Assembly: GCA_020060215.1 (NCBI GenBank)
Contig: JAGVAP010000031.1
Coordinates: 124,001-188,000, forward strand
DNA: 64,000 nucleotides
Source of the DNA: Deltaproteobacteria bacterium
GTDB lineage: Bacteria; Desulfobacterota; DSM-4660; Desulfatiglandales; HGW-15
Reading direction: 5' to 3'
The notes under the pieces are model-generated. The model was not told where the DNA came from. It did not search any database and worked only from the letters and a program-made list of their open reading frames with translations. Each line of letters opens with the position of its first letter. Positions within the stretch are counted from its first letter, which is position 1. Positions 52,191-61,993 of the stretch are shown here, one piece after another. The position numbers and the translations under genes were made by a program.

Positions 52191-53177
52191 ATGAAAAAGA
52201 CCTTCGCCTTCTGTACAGCAGCGCTGACCGTGTTCGCGCTGACTGTTCCCGTCTCGGCCCGGTACAAGGCGTCCCTGAAGCTCGCGAGCGCCACCGCCCC
52301 GGATCACCCTTACAACACCGGCGCACAGAAGTTCGCGGACCTGATCAAGGAAAGGACCGGCGGCCGCATCCAGATCAGGATCTACCCCTCCCTCCAGCTG
52401 GGCAAAGGCGAGCGGGAGATGCTGGAGGGGGTGCAGCAGGGTGCGATCGATCTGCTGGTGACTTCCACCGGTCCCCTGGGTGGATTCAGTCCTTCGATCA
52501 ACATCCTGGACTTCCCTTTCCTGTTTCGCGGCTTCAGCCATGTGGATCTGGTCATGGACGGCCCCATCGGCCGCAGGCTGCTCGACGACTTTGAGAAGGT
52601 CAGCGTGAAAGGGCTGGCCTTCTGGGAGAACGGGTTTCGCCATCTGAGCAATTCCAGGGTCGTGGTGAAGACGGTCGAGGACGGGAAGGGGCTCAAGATA
52701 CGAACCATGGAGAACAAGGTGCACCTGGCTGCGTGGAAGAGCGCAGGGTTCAACCCGACTCCCATGGCCTGGGGCGAGGTCTTCACGGCCATGCAGCAGG
52801 GCGTCATAGACGGGCAGGAAAACCCCATCGCCGTCTACTACACCTCCAAGCTCTGGGATGCGAGGCAGAAGCACCTGTCCCTCACCGGGCATGTGTACTC
52901 CCCGGCCCCCATCCTCATGAGCAAGAAGACCTTTGATTCCATGCCGAAGGAGGAGCAGGAGCTGTTCCTGAAGACCGCCTTGGAAGTGGCCCGGTTCCAG
53001 CGCAGGATCAACCGCGATGCGGAGGAGAGCCGGTTGATCGAGGTCTCCGGAAAAGGCGTCACGGTGGTGCGCGAGGTGGACCGGGAGAGTTTCAGGAAGG
53101 CCATGGCGCCCGTTTACGAGCAGTTCAGCGCCCAGTTTCCAGAGGCTGAAATCGAGACCATCATGAAGGCCGATTAG
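52191..53177 (+). CDS. TRAP transporter substrate-binding protein (DctP), system 3
   Basis: 328 aa from ATG 52191 behind GGGAGGAACC. Signal peptide MKKTFAFCTAALTVFALTVPVSA. Mature: LKLASATAPDHPYNTGAQKFADLIKERTGGRIQIRIYPSLQLGKGEREMLEGVQQGAIDLLV, the DctP opening, then KGLAFWENGFRHLSNSRVVVKTVEDGKGLKIRTMEN with the carboxylate-binding Arg. Upstream 247 bp hold no other gene. Confidence 0.93.
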   Translation: MKKTFAFCTAALTVFALTVPVSARYKASLKLASATAPDHPYNTGAQKFADLIKERTGGRIQIRIYPSLQLGKGEREMLEGVQQGAIDLLVTSTGPLGGFSPSINILDFPFLFRGFSHVDLVMDGPIGRRLLDDFEKVSVKGLAFWENGFRHLSNSRVVVKTVEDGKGLKIRTMENKVHLAAWKSAGFNPTPMAWGEVFTAMQQGVIDGQENPIAVYYTSKLWDARQKHLSLTGHVYSPAPILMSKKTFDSMPKEEQELFLKTALEVARFQRRINRDAEESRLIEVSGKGVTVVREVDRESFRKAMAPVYEQFSAQFPEAEIETIMKAD

Positions 53178-53250
53178 TTGTCACCAAACCCTCCAACTCT
53201 GGTGGAGGACCCGGAGAGGTTCTACCGATCCGCGGTAGTCGCCTGAAAAT

Positions 53251-53410
53251 CCGAATATCGAATCTCGAAATTCGAAACAAATGAGTTCAAATCGGAATGT
53301 TCAAATGGAAGAAAGTCGGGATCCAACGCCATGATCTTCCGATTTGATCATTTGGATTTTGGTCATTTGAAACGGTTTCGGATTTCGAGCTCCGGGTTTC
53401 GGATTTCTTC
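53251..53410. repeat. Low-complexity word-repeat region (TTCGAAA / ATTTGA / TTTCGGATTTC)
   Basis: AT-rich block with CGAATATCGAATCTCGAAAT, GATTTGATCATTTGGATTTT and repeated TTTCGGATTTC words. It splits dctP from dctQ of TRAP system 3 (271 bp gap), so it was probably inserted into the operon. No gene seen. Confidence 0.5.
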
Positions 53411-53448
53411 TCTACACTACCGGTCCCCGAGACTACAGAGGCAGGGCC

Positions 53449-53940
53449 ATGCAGACCTTGCAGCGCTTCAATGAGATCCTGGTGAAGGTGGGGAGCTGGG
53501 GAACCGTGCTTTTCATGGCCGTGATGGCCGTGGTCATCCCCTATGAGGTCGTCGGGCGATACGTGTTCCAGAGCATGAGCATCTGGTCGGGCGAGGTATC
53601 CACCTACTCCCTGGCGTGGGCCTCGATGCTCGGCGGCGCCGTGGGCCTGAAGAAGGGGTACCAGGTCAACCTGAATTCCGTCGTGGAGTCGGTCCCGCAG
53701 GACGTCGCCAGGGCGCTCAAGCTGGCGGCATACGCGTTCACCCTGTTCTTTTTCGGGGCCATGTTCTACTACGGCCTGTATCAGACCGTATATAACGCCA
53801 GCCAGTTCTCACCCGCCATGGAGCTGGTCATGAGCGTCCCCTATGCCGCCCTGCCCACCGGCTTCTTTCTCATGTTCTTTTTCACGCTGGAGGAGTTCCT
53901 GGAGTTCATGGGGTTCGGCGCGGGAGAAGAGGCGGTATGA
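53449..53940 (+). CDS. TRAP transporter small permease (DctQ), system 3
   Basis: 163 aa with four hydrophobic segments, including TVLFMAVMAVVIPYEVVGRYVFQSMSIWSGEVSTYSLAWASMLGGAVGLKKGYQVNLNSV. ATG 53449 follows AGAGGCAGGGCC. Overlaps dctM by 4 nt. Confidence 0.92.
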   Translation: MQTLQRFNEILVKVGSWGTVLFMAVMAVVIPYEVVGRYVFQSMSIWSGEVSTYSLAWASMLGGAVGLKKGYQVNLNSVVESVPQDVARALKLAAYAFTLFFFGAMFYYGLYQTVYNASQFSPAMELVMSVPYAALPTGFFLMFFFTLEEFLEFMGFGAGEEAV

Positions 53941-55214
53941 TCCTCTTTGCAGGCTCCTTTCTCCTGCTGCTTATCGTCTCTGCGCCCATCATGGTCGCCC
54001 TGGGCGGCTGCGCCCTGGTGTACGCCCTGGTCGGCGGCGCTGCCCCGATCACCACCCTGATTCAGACCACCTTCGGGGGGTTGGCCTCGTTCCCACTGCT
54101 GGCGATCCCGCTCTTCATGCTGGCGGGAAATCTCATGAACCAGGGGGGGCTCACTCCCGACCTGGTCCGGTTTGCCCGCCTGCTCCTGGGGCACCTCCGG
54201 GGCGGTATCGGACATGCCACCATCCTGGCATGCGCCGTATTCTCTGCGATCTCCGGGTCCGCCGTGGCCACGGTGGTCGCGATCGGGATCGTCATGATCC
54301 CGGCCATGAAGAAGGCCGGCTACGGCGAGGATGTTGCGGCGTCGATCACCAGCACCGCGGCCTGTCTGGGGCCCATCATCCCTCCCAGCATCCCCTTCAT
54401 CATCTATGGCGTGACGGCCAACGTCTCGATTGCCGGGCTCTTCCTGGGGGGCATCCTCCCCGGCATCCTGCTGGCGTCCTTTCTCATGATCTACATGGTT
54501 CTCCTCTCCAGGCGGAAGGAGTATCCCCGCGATCCGAGGCCCTCGGCCAGGGAAATCACGATCGCCGCCTGGAGGGCGCTGCCGGCCCTGTTCATGCCGG
54601 TGATGATCATAGGCGGCATCCTGAGCGGCATATTCACGCCCACCGAGGCGGCCGGCGTCGCGGTGGTCTATGCAGCGGGGGTCGGTGCCCTCTACTATCG
54701 CAAGCTCACGCTTAAGGGGCTGCACAAGGGGCTCCTGGCCTCAGGCCTTGAGTCCGGGATGGTGATGCTGCTCATCGCCATGTCGGAGCCTTTCGCCTGG
54801 TTCGTCGCCCTGGACCAGGTCCCGCAGCTTATGGTCGAATGGATCTCTCATCTGACCACCTCGCCGACCATGATCCTGCTGCTTTTCAACCTCTTCCTCC
54901 TTCTCCTGGGCATTCCCATGGAGACCGCCCCCGCGCTGGTCATCGTCACCCCTGTGCTTGCCCCTGTCGCCGCGGCGGTCGGCATCGATCCGATCCATTT
55001 CGGTGTGGTGATCTGCATGAACCTGGTCCTGGGCCTGATCACACCCCCGGTGGGGGCCGTGCTCTTCGCGGTCTGCGGTACGACGAACATTCCCCTCGAT
55101 CGGTTGAGCAGGGCCATCTGGCCCCCGTTCCTCGTATCGGTCGCCGTCCTGGCCGTGGTGACCTATGTGCCCTGGCTCAGCACGTATCTTCCCAGGATGC
55201 TCCTCGGCCCCTGA
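53937..55214 (+). CDS. TRAP transporter large permease (DctM), system 3
   Basis: 425 aa. ATG overlaps the dctQ stop (ATGA). Motifs: PLLAIPLFMLAGNLMNQGGLTPDLVRFARLLLGHLRGGIGHATILACAVFSAISGSAVATV, GPIIPPSIPFIIYGVTANVSIAGLFLGGILPG and GLITPPVGAVLFAVCG. Completes TRAP system 3. Substrate unknown. Confidence 0.93.
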   Translation: MILFAGSFLLLLIVSAPIMVALGGCALVYALVGGAAPITTLIQTTFGGLASFPLLAIPLFMLAGNLMNQGGLTPDLVRFARLLLGHLRGGIGHATILACAVFSAISGSAVATVVAIGIVMIPAMKKAGYGEDVAASITSTAACLGPIIPPSIPFIIYGVTANVSIAGLFLGGILPGILLASFLMIYMVLLSRRKEYPRDPRPSAREITIAAWRALPALFMPVMIIGGILSGIFTPTEAAGVAVVYAAGVGALYYRKLTLKGLHKGLLASGLESGMVMLLIAMSEPFAWFVALDQVPQLMVEWISHLTTSPTMILLLFNLFLLLLGIPMETAPALVIVTPVLAPVAAAVGIDPIHFGVVICMNLVLGLITPPVGAVLFAVCGTTNIPLDRLSRAIWPPFLVSVAVLAVVTYVPWLSTYLPRMLLGP

Positions 55215-55238
55215 CATCCGCAGAACCCTCAAGAGTCT

Positions 55239-55267
55239 CGACAGGATGAACAGGATCGACAGGATTT
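55239..55267 (+). repeat. ACAGGAT-type repeat, copy 4
   Basis: CGACAGGATGAACAGGATCG then ACAGGATTT, three tandem ACAGGAT words just after dctM. Related to copies at 15661, 41639 and 41816. Confidence 0.65.
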
Positions 55268-55345
55268 AGGTCCTTACGTTAGAACTTCTCTGAAACGATC
55301 TTCCTTGGTGTCTTGGTGGCGGAATCTGGCGGAGGATGTGGACAG

Positions 55346-55747
55346 GTGCAATACTCTAATCACTGGACGCGAACAGCACATGCGCTGCCGGCGCTGGTCA
55401 TGGCAGGGGCCATCTTCTATTTCTCCTCGCTGGAGAAAATAGACCTGCCTCTCGGAGAGATCGCATTCAACGACCTGCTGCTGCACTGGGCGGCCTATCT
55501 CGTGTTCGGCGTGACCCTCCTGATTGCGGTCCGGCCTTCCGAGCGGCTGAGGGAAAAGCCTGCCATGATGTACGCCACCGTCCTGGCCATCGGGGCGGCC
55601 TATGCGCTTTCAGACGAGATCCACCAGTACTTTGTGCCGAACCGCTCCTGTTCCCCGGCCGATTTTATTGCCGATACCGTGGGTGTTCTATCGGCTCTCG
55701 TCGGAAGACATCTCCTGTGGAGGCGTTGGAAGCGCAGGGAAAGATGA
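55346..55747 (+). CDS. VanZ-like family membrane protein
   Basis: 133 aa from the GTG at 55346 behind GGAGGATGTGGACAG (frame open from 55313). Three or four hydrophobic segments; the VanZ signature SDEIHQYFVPNRSCSPADFIADTVGVLSAL is near the C-terminus. VanZ-like proteins are small inner-membrane proteins, linked in one case to teicoplanin resistance; no specific role is implied here. Confidence 0.8.
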   Translation: MQYSNHWTRTAHALPALVMAGAIFYFSSLEKIDLPLGEIAFNDLLLHWAAYLVFGVTLLIAVRPSERLREKPAMMYATVLAIGAAYALSDEIHQYFVPNRSCSPADFIADTVGVLSALVGRHLLWRRWKRRER

Positions 55748-55851
55748 CCCCTCCCGTCCTGTCCGCCGAAGATCTCGTGCCGGACACGGGGGCATCCAGG
55801 AGAGTTCGAAAACACTCTCCCCACCGGAATGAAGAAGAGTGGGCCGTTTTT

Positions 55852-55882
55852 GTAGGATGGGTGGAGCGGAGCGAAACCCATC
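55852..55882 (+). repeat. Dispersed 31-bp imperfect palindrome, copy 3
   Basis: GTAGGATGGGTGGAGCGGAG then CGAAACCCATC. Same element as at 7502-7532 and 14464-14494, located between convergent genes. Confidence 0.75.
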
Positions 55883-55954
55883 GGTCCCAGGGCCCGACCG
55901 TTTGAAGAGATGAAGGGGCGGGGAAGATTTCCCCGGATCCGGTAGGGCACATCC

Positions 55955-58867
55955 CTACAGCAGCTTCACCACCTCCATGCCGGGCAGGGTCGACGCATAT
56001 TCCCCGATCGACTCAGGGGAGCCGAGGACCTTGATGAAGCCGCTCTCCCGTCCGCTCCTGAGGACGCGACCGAAGGATCGGAAGTCCTCCGGCGCGGTTC
56101 CGAGCACCTGCTCCCTGATGATCTGCCGAGCCTCATCCGTCTCGCCCGTGATATGGTGCACCATCGAGGTATAGCCCTTCGCGTCGGGGAGCTGGTATTG
56201 ATCGATATCCCCGACGGCGCCGATGATCGCCTTCGTGAGCTCCTCCTTGGACATATCCAGCCCCTCCAGGAACTCCGCGGTCCGGTCGAAGGCCTCGATC
56301 GTTCGGGCGATGTTGGGGTCCCTGTAAGAGACAAAGGTGAGCACCCCGCTCAGACGGTCGAACATGCAGAACGCGCCATAGGCCCCACCCTGGACACGAA
56401 CACGATCCCACAGCCAGCCGTTGCGTACGTACCGGGTGACCACGCGGGCGGAGCCATGGTACTCATATCCGAAGCCGTAAAGGTTGAACCCCTTGCCGAC
56501 GTAATGGACATGGGCGGGGATCGTGAATCCTTCGTGAGGGGACGGCCGCTCAAGGGTCCAATCCCTCGGCCGGACGGGGGGTGCGGGCAGGTCGTCCAGG
56601 AAGCTTCTCAGCGCAGGTTCAAAGCCGGACCACCCCTCCTGATTCAAGGTGACATTCGCAAGGGCGTTCCCGCCGCTGAGGATAAAGGACCTGATCCCTT
56701 CCAGGTCCTCGAGCACACGGGGCCAATCGGAATCGATCTTGGAGGCGAGATCCCTCAGAAAGAAGAGCTGGCTCATCCCCTTCATCTGCTCGACCATCCA
56801 GCCGGCCTCGTCATGATGGGCCCTGAGCCGTATATTGATCATCTGGTGGCCGGCAGGGACCAGCTTCTGCTCCAACCGCGCCTTGGCTTCAAGCACCATC
56901 TGTTTGAAACGGTCCTGGTTGTCCAGCCGCACCCGGAGCAGCACATCGCGAAGGATGTCCAGGAGCTCGTCCGATTGATTCAGCATGGCCTTGCCTCTCA
57001 GGAACAGCCAAGCGGCGGACCGGTCGCTTCCCTTGACGGACGAGGAGAGGATGTTCGGGGAGATCCCGCCGGTCTTCCTGCTGATCCGTTGGGTGAGGCT
57101 CACGTAATCCTCTTTTTCCGTGCCCATCTCCAGGAGGGCCCTGCCGAAGAGGGGAACGTAAGGGAGCAGGACCTGTGGAAGGGTGTGGAGATTGAGGCCG
57201 AGATCGAGATAAACGATCCCGCCGGTAAAGAGATCATGGTAAAGGACCTCCGCCGCTCCCTCGCGGAGGGCGGAGACAGGGATGCACTGGTTGTATCGGT
57301 TCAGATCCTCCAATCCCAGGGCCGGGATGGAAGCGATCGCCTCGGGCGGATCCGGAGCCTCCTGCATCTCCTTCAGTTTCTGGGCATTCGCCTTCACCTC
57401 TTCAAGCTGGGCGCCGGTCATGGACGACGTGAGCTGTAGGAGCCGCGCCCTCTCCGCTTCCTCCTCTCTCCTGCCCATCTCCGGATCCGGCTTCAGCAGG
57501 AGCAGTGCGCGATGCCGGTTTCCGAGGAAGTCGTTCTTGATCAGGGACTCGAAGAAGTCCTTCTCCTTGGAGATCCTGTTCTTCACCCGGGCCAGGGGTT
57601 GCTCAAAGGCGATGAGCGCCAGGGGATCCCCGTCATACAGCCAGGTGGTGAGGGCGCGAAGCATCAAGCCCAGCCCCCGAGGATAGCTCCCCGTGTTGTT
57701 CTCCCGCAGCGCGAACTCGATGCTGTTTACGGCGGCCTCGATGGTGAGTGGATCGATCCCTTCCCCGGCCAGGTTGGTCAAGGTGTCGAGGATCAGGCGC
57801 TCGACCCGGTCCGCGTGATCAGGATCGATCCCCTTCAACCCCGTGGAAAAATACATCTGCCTGATCTCCGCGTCCAGGCCCTGGCCGGCGAGGTCTTCGC
57901 CGAGTCCGGAATCGATCAAGGCCTTTCGAAGGGGAGATCCCGGCATGCCCAGGAGGATATATTCCAGCATGTGCAAGGCAAGGTTCCGCTCCGCGTCCGT
58001 GGTCTCCCCCAGCAGCCAGTTGAGGGTGACCATGCCCCTCGGAGAGGGGTGTCCGTCCCCCGCCGCGAACGTGCGGACCACGCGCACGGGCTCCTCGAAC
58101 GAGGGCTGGAGATCTACCGCCGAGTCGACCCGGATCCGGCCGAAGTCACGAAGGTAGGAGTCGCAGAAGCGCAGTCTGGTTTCAGGTTCGTCGTTGCCGT
58201 AGAAAAAGATCCTGGCATTGGAAGGGTGATAATACTTCTGATGAAAGGCCCTGAACTGCTCGTAGGTGAGGTCGGTGATCTTGAGGGGAGCCCCCCCTGC
58301 ATCGAGACCGTAGGTGTTTCCGGGGAAAAGGACTCGCCGCGAATACTCACCCAGGAGACTGTCCGGCGAGGAGTAGACCCCCTTCATTTCACTGAACACC
58401 ACGCCCTTGAACGTCAAACCCTTTCCATCGTCGTCCGGCTCCAGGTGCCACCCTTCCTGCTGGAAGATGAAGGGCGTGATCCTTGGATAGAACACGGCAT
58501 CCATATACACGTCGACCAGGTTGTACAGATCCTGGACATTCTGGCTGGCCACGGGGTAGCAGGTCTTGTCCGGATAGGTCATTGCGTTGAGGAAGGTCTG
58601 GAGGGAGCTCTTCAGCAGCTCGACGAACGGCTCCTTGGCGGGGTATTTGCGGGAACCGCAGAGGACGGAGTGTTCCAGGATGTGCGGCACGCCGGTGGAA
58701 TCCGCAGGGGGCGTGCGGAAGGATATGCCGAAGACCTTGTTTTCGTCTTCACTGATCAGGGAAAGGAGCTCGGCGCCCGTTTTCACATGCCTGTACAACT
58801 CCGCCTTTGCGTTGACCTCGGGGATATCCTGCGCCCGCAGCAGCTCGAAGCCGTGGATTTCAGCCAT
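55955..58867 (-). CDS. M16C family zinc metallopeptidase (presequence protease / insulinase type)
   Basis: 970 aa from the ATG at 58867 behind AGGAGAGACAG, the normal PreP-like length. Inverted zinc motif HILEH with His62, Glu65 and His66 in GVPHILEHSVLCGSRKYP. Two peptidase-like halves are joined by a helical hinge (EEEAERARLLQLTSSMTGAQLEEVKANAQKLKEMQE, about 490-535). Later stretches (ALANVTLNQEGW, GGAYGAFCMFDRLSG, YRDPNIARTIEAFD) are typical of M16C. It degrades short peptides in an enclosed chamber. No signal peptide, so it acts in the cytosol. Confidence 0.92.
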   Translation of the reverse strand: MAEIHGFELLRAQDIPEVNAKAELYRHVKTGAELLSLISEDENKVFGISFRTPPADSTGVPHILEHSVLCGSRKYPAKEPFVELLKSSLQTFLNAMTYPDKTCYPVASQNVQDLYNLVDVYMDAVFYPRITPFIFQQEGWHLEPDDDGKGLTFKGVVFSEMKGVYSSPDSLLGEYSRRVLFPGNTYGLDAGGAPLKITDLTYEQFRAFHQKYYHPSNARIFFYGNDEPETRLRFCDSYLRDFGRIRVDSAVDLQPSFEEPVRVVRTFAAGDGHPSPRGMVTLNWLLGETTDAERNLALHMLEYILLGMPGSPLRKALIDSGLGEDLAGQGLDAEIRQMYFSTGLKGIDPDHADRVERLILDTLTNLAGEGIDPLTIEAAVNSIEFALRENNTGSYPRGLGLMLRALTTWLYDGDPLALIAFEQPLARVKNRISKEKDFFESLIKNDFLGNRHRALLLLKPDPEMGRREEEAERARLLQLTSSMTGAQLEEVKANAQKLKEMQEAPDPPEAIASIPALGLEDLNRYNQCIPVSALREGAAEVLYHDLFTGGIVYLDLGLNLHTLPQVLLPYVPLFGRALLEMGTEKEDYVSLTQRISRKTGGISPNILSSSVKGSDRSAAWLFLRGKAMLNQSDELLDILRDVLLRVRLDNQDRFKQMVLEAKARLEQKLVPAGHQMINIRLRAHHDEAGWMVEQMKGMSQLFFLRDLASKIDSDWPRVLEDLEGIRSFILSGGNALANVTLNQEGWSGFEPALRSFLDDLPAPPVRPRDWTLERPSPHEGFTIPAHVHYVGKGFNLYGFGYEYHGSARVVTRYVRNGWLWDRVRVQGGAYGAFCMFDRLSGVLTFVSYRDPNIARTIEAFDRTAEFLEGLDMSKEELTKAIIGAVGDIDQYQLPDAKGYTSMVHHITGETDEARQIIREQVLGTAPEDFRSFGRVLRSGRESGFIKVLGSPESIGEYASTLPGMEVVKLL

Positions 58868-59080
58868 CTGTCTCTCCTGTCTTCTCGGGGGCCCGCTATA
58901 AAGTCGGAAGGCACCGCCCTTTTGCGAGCCCGTCCATTTTGGTGATGCGACTATCTTAACACCCGAGGATCGATGATTCAAATGGACCCCGGTCAAACCA
59001 TAACCACTTCGACCGCGAAGAGCACGGGCGGGGAATGGAAAAGCGTGTCCGGGGTGAGGGCCGTCGGACCATGGACGTCG

Positions 59081-59635
59081 TTACCTCCCGGCCGGCAGGT
59101 ACTCCATGTAGAAGCGGTAGAAGGCGGCCAGCACCAGGGAGTGGGAGATCTGCCCCTCCCGGATCAGCGCCGGAATATCCCCGACCGGCCTCAGGAGGAC
59201 CTCGATATCTTCCTTGTCATCCTGGCGCTGGTCTCCCGCTCTGAACACATCCCTGGCGACGAAGGTATGGCACCGGTTGTTCAGAAAGGCGGGGTTCGGA
59301 TGGACGTGGCCCAGGGGGACCATCTCCGTCTCGCAGAAGCCGGTCTCTTCCCGAAGCTCCCTCCGGGCCGCTTCCTCGGGCGTGTCCCCATGCTCCACGA
59401 TCCCCCCGGGGATCTCCAGGGTGATGTCCCCGATCCCGTGCCGATACTGCCTGATCAGGACGATCCGGTGGTCCGGTGTAAGGGGTATCACGTTTACCCA
59501 GTCCGCGGATTCCAGGATGTAGAACTCGTGGACCTCGTCGGTCCGGGGTGAGCGGGCGCGGTCTATCCGAAGATCGAAGATCCGGAAGGAGCTGTTCTTC
59601 AGGGTGGAGATCAAGGTCCATGGCTTCAGCTTCAT
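59081..59635 (-). CDS. Nudix hydrolase (ADP-ribose pyrophosphatase type)
   Basis: 184 aa. Nudix box at about 77-100: GGIVEHGDTPEEAARRELREETG with the GX5EX7REUXEEXG pattern complete. Preceded by VNVIPLTPDHRIVLIRQYRHGIGDITLEIPGG, as in ADP-ribose pyrophosphatases. Would hydrolyse nucleoside diphosphate derivatives such as ADP-ribose. Stands alone between the peptidase and helicase genes. Confidence 0.9.
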   Translation of the reverse strand: MKLKPWTLISTLKNSSFRIFDLRIDRARSPRTDEVHEFYILESADWVNVIPLTPDHRIVLIRQYRHGIGDITLEIPGGIVEHGDTPEEAARRELREETGFCETEMVPLGHVHPNPAFLNNRCHTFVARDVFRAGDQRQDDKEDIEVLLRPVGDIPALIREGQISHSLVLAAFYRFYMEYLPAGR

Positions 59636-59729
59636 CGATGGTAAAACCTCTCAAAGGGTGAAATCGCCGGTGCGGCGAAGGGACAAGGGGTCAAAGGGAC
59701 CAAAGGGACCGCCTCTGCGTGTTCGCGGT

Positions 59730-61670
59730 TCAGCCGTCCTGTTCCTTTCCGAAAAATCGCCTCACTTCCTCCAGGTCGCTCGTCAGCGGGATCTTGGGCA
59801 GGCTTTCGAAGAAGAAGCGACCGTAGCGGCTCGTGAGGAGCCGGACATCGAGGACCGAGAGCAGGCCCCGGTCCGCGGTGCTCCTGATCAGCCTTCCGAG
59901 GCCCTGCTTGAGGGCGATGATGGCCGAGGGAAGCTGATACTTCATGAAAGGGTTCTCCTGTCTCGATCGGATGAGGTCGATGCGAGCCGCCACGAGGGGA
60001 TCCCCCGGGGAGTCGAAGGGCAGTTTGTCGATGATCAGGGAGCTGAGGGATTCCCCCGGCACATCCACCCCTTCCCAGAACGATCCGGTGGCCAGCAGCA
60101 CGGAGTGGGTGTCGTTTCTGAACTCCTCCAGGAGGATCGACCGGGGGGCGTCCCCCTGTTTCAGGAGGACATAAGGGATCTCTCCGGCCAGGTGATCGTA
60201 GACCATTCTCAGGTTCTGGTAACTCGTGAAGAGCACAAGGGCCCTTCCGTCCGTGATCCTCAGCAGCAGGGCGATCCTTTCGGCGATCCTGGTGCCGAAT
60301 TCATGGTCTCCCGGGAGCGGCAGGTCTCCGGGGACATAGAGCAGGGACTGCCCCTGGAAATCGAAATGGGAGGGATAGACGGCCGTCAGCACCTCCTGTT
60401 CCAGTCCCAGTCGCTCCTTGAGGTAATCGAAGTTCCCCCCGGTGGAAAGCGTTGCAGAGGTGAAGAGGACCCGGGTGGTCTTCCGGTAGAGGAGCTCCTT
60501 CATGCTTTCTGCGATCTCCAGCGGCGATGCATGGAGCACCAGGGTCTTCCTCCGGTTCTCGAACCAGCTCAGCCATTGAGCGTCCTGATGCGACAGGATC
60601 CGTTCCAAGGCCCCGTCCAGCTCCGCGCCCCTCTTGAGCAGGGGCGGGATCGCCCCTTCATGACGGATCAGGTCGGGCGGGAGCTCCCTCAGAGCGGATC
60701 TCAGCCCTTCCCGGATCTCCCGCCCGGGACCTTCCCTGATGAGACCTGCGGTCTCCGGGTCCAGCCTTCCCCTTTCATCTCCCCGGATGAGCATCTCCCT
60801 CAGGTGCTCGCAGCCGGCCCTGATCAGGTCCTGGCCGGTCTCCATCCTTTTTCGACCGGACCTCCCGCGCTTTCCTGTCTCGTTGTCCAGGTCGTCGGCG
60901 AAGTTGAGCAGCTGGCTTGTGCTGACGCTGATCCCGAGGTATGTGGTTGCGATCTCCTCGAGGGAGTGGGCCTCGTCGAACAGGACGACCTGGAACCGGG
61001 GGATGATCTCCCCGAACCCGCTCTTCTTGACCATGATGTCTGCGAAGAAGAGGTGGTGGTTCACGATGACGAACTGGGCCTTCGCAGCGCTCCACCGGAG
61101 GGTATTGAGATAGCACCCTCCCCAGTCCGGGCACTCGGAGCCGAGGCATTGGTCCGAGTTGGCGGAAATCGCGTCCCAGAGCGGGTCGTCATCCCTCATC
61201 CAGGGGAGCTCGGAGCGGTCCGCAAAGGCCGTGAGCTCCAGCCAACGCTCGATGCGATCCTGCAGGACCGACCTCCCGGCCCCGAAGAGGGTGGGCCTCG
61301 CGAGGTGCTGGTGATATCTGTAGAGGCAGAGATAGTTTTTCCTGCCCTTCATGAGCAGGGCATCGATCCGGATGCCTGTCGCCGAGGAGAGCAGGGGGAT
61401 GTCTTTGGAGAAGATCTGGTCCTGAAGGGTCTTGGTCGCGGTGGAAACGACCGCCTTCTTGCCGCTGAGCAGGAGGGGGACAAGGTACCCCAGGGTCTTG
61501 CCCGTTCCGGTGCCCGCCTCGATCAGGGCGGGCGTCTTCTCCTCCAGGGCGCGCTCAATCAGCCGGGCCATCCGGAGCTGAGACGGGCGGTACTCGAAGG
61601 ACCGGAGCGACCGGGCCAGGGAACCGTCCATCCCGAGGATCTGCACAATGGGATCAGGGTCGTTGTTCAT
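59730..61670 (-). CDS. ATP-dependent DNA helicase, DinG/Rad3 (XPD-like) family
   Basis: 646 aa superfamily 2 helicase. Walker A at about 51-60 (EAGTGTGKTLGYLVPLL), motif Ia TATKTLQDQIF, DEAH box in VVLFDEAHSLEEIA, motif V/VI near SFWEGVDVPGESLSSLIIDKLPF and QGLGRLIRSTADRG. Four Cys, one in NYLCLYRYHQ and three in DQCLGSECPDWGGCYLN, suggest the [4Fe-4S] domain of XPD/DinG helicases. Such enzymes unwind 5'-to-3' at forks, R-loops or G-quadruplexes. The exact paralog (DinG or YoaA) is not decided. Confidence 0.9.
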   Translation of the reverse strand: MNNDPDPIVQILGMDGSLARSLRSFEYRPSQLRMARLIERALEEKTPALIEAGTGTGKTLGYLVPLLLSGKKAVVSTATKTLQDQIFSKDIPLLSSATGIRIDALLMKGRKNYLCLYRYHQHLARPTLFGAGRSVLQDRIERWLELTAFADRSELPWMRDDDPLWDAISANSDQCLGSECPDWGGCYLNTLRWSAAKAQFVIVNHHLFFADIMVKKSGFGEIIPRFQVVLFDEAHSLEEIATTYLGISVSTSQLLNFADDLDNETGKRGRSGRKRMETGQDLIRAGCEHLREMLIRGDERGRLDPETAGLIREGPGREIREGLRSALRELPPDLIRHEGAIPPLLKRGAELDGALERILSHQDAQWLSWFENRRKTLVLHASPLEIAESMKELLYRKTTRVLFTSATLSTGGNFDYLKERLGLEQEVLTAVYPSHFDFQGQSLLYVPGDLPLPGDHEFGTRIAERIALLLRITDGRALVLFTSYQNLRMVYDHLAGEIPYVLLKQGDAPRSILLEEFRNDTHSVLLATGSFWEGVDVPGESLSSLIIDKLPFDSPGDPLVAARIDLIRSRQENPFMKYQLPSAIIALKQGLGRLIRSTADRGLLSVLDVRLLTSRYGRFFFESLPKIPLTSDLEEVRRFFGKEQDG

Positions 61671-61993
61671 ACGGTACCGGCCATGTCATCTATCTGACAC
61701 AGCGTCAATTTTCGAAGAACTCCTCTCTCTTCCCTCCATCGCCCTTCCCCTTCGGTTGCCGGGGACCGTCCTTCCTGAGATGGGGGGGCTTCCTTCATTT
61801 TAATCCTTTATCCGGGAGGTTAACAAGGACTCTCCTTCTTTTCCCTGCAGAGGGGCGGGGGAGCCCCCTTTGGCACGAGCCGTGCTAAGTGTGAAGTGGG
61901 CGCTCCTTCACCTGGAAGACAAGGGAGATCCAGACAGGGAAGATAGCGTAATCGAACAGGAATAGCAATTTGGGGGCAACTACATTGAAGTCG
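61671..61993. other. Intergenic region upstream of the kinase-HDOD gene
   Basis: 323 bp between divergent genes. It holds a sigma-54-like promoter (separate entry) just after a GGGGC/GCCCC stem (61853-61867). No coding frame seen. Confidence 0.6.
61869..61887 (+). promoter_or_regulatory. Sigma-54-type promoter for the kinase-HDOD gene
   Basis: TTTGGCACGAGCCGTGCTA fits YTGGCACGrNNNTTGCW with one mismatch; the GG (61872-61873) and GC (61884-61885) have exactly the required spacing. Transcription would start near 61897, leaving a leader of about 97 nt. Confidence 0.65.

Noticed and set aside
61853..61872. Rho-independent terminator at the GGGGC/GCCCC stem
   Set aside because: Only three T follow, and it lies upstream of a gene next to a sigma-54 site rather than after one.
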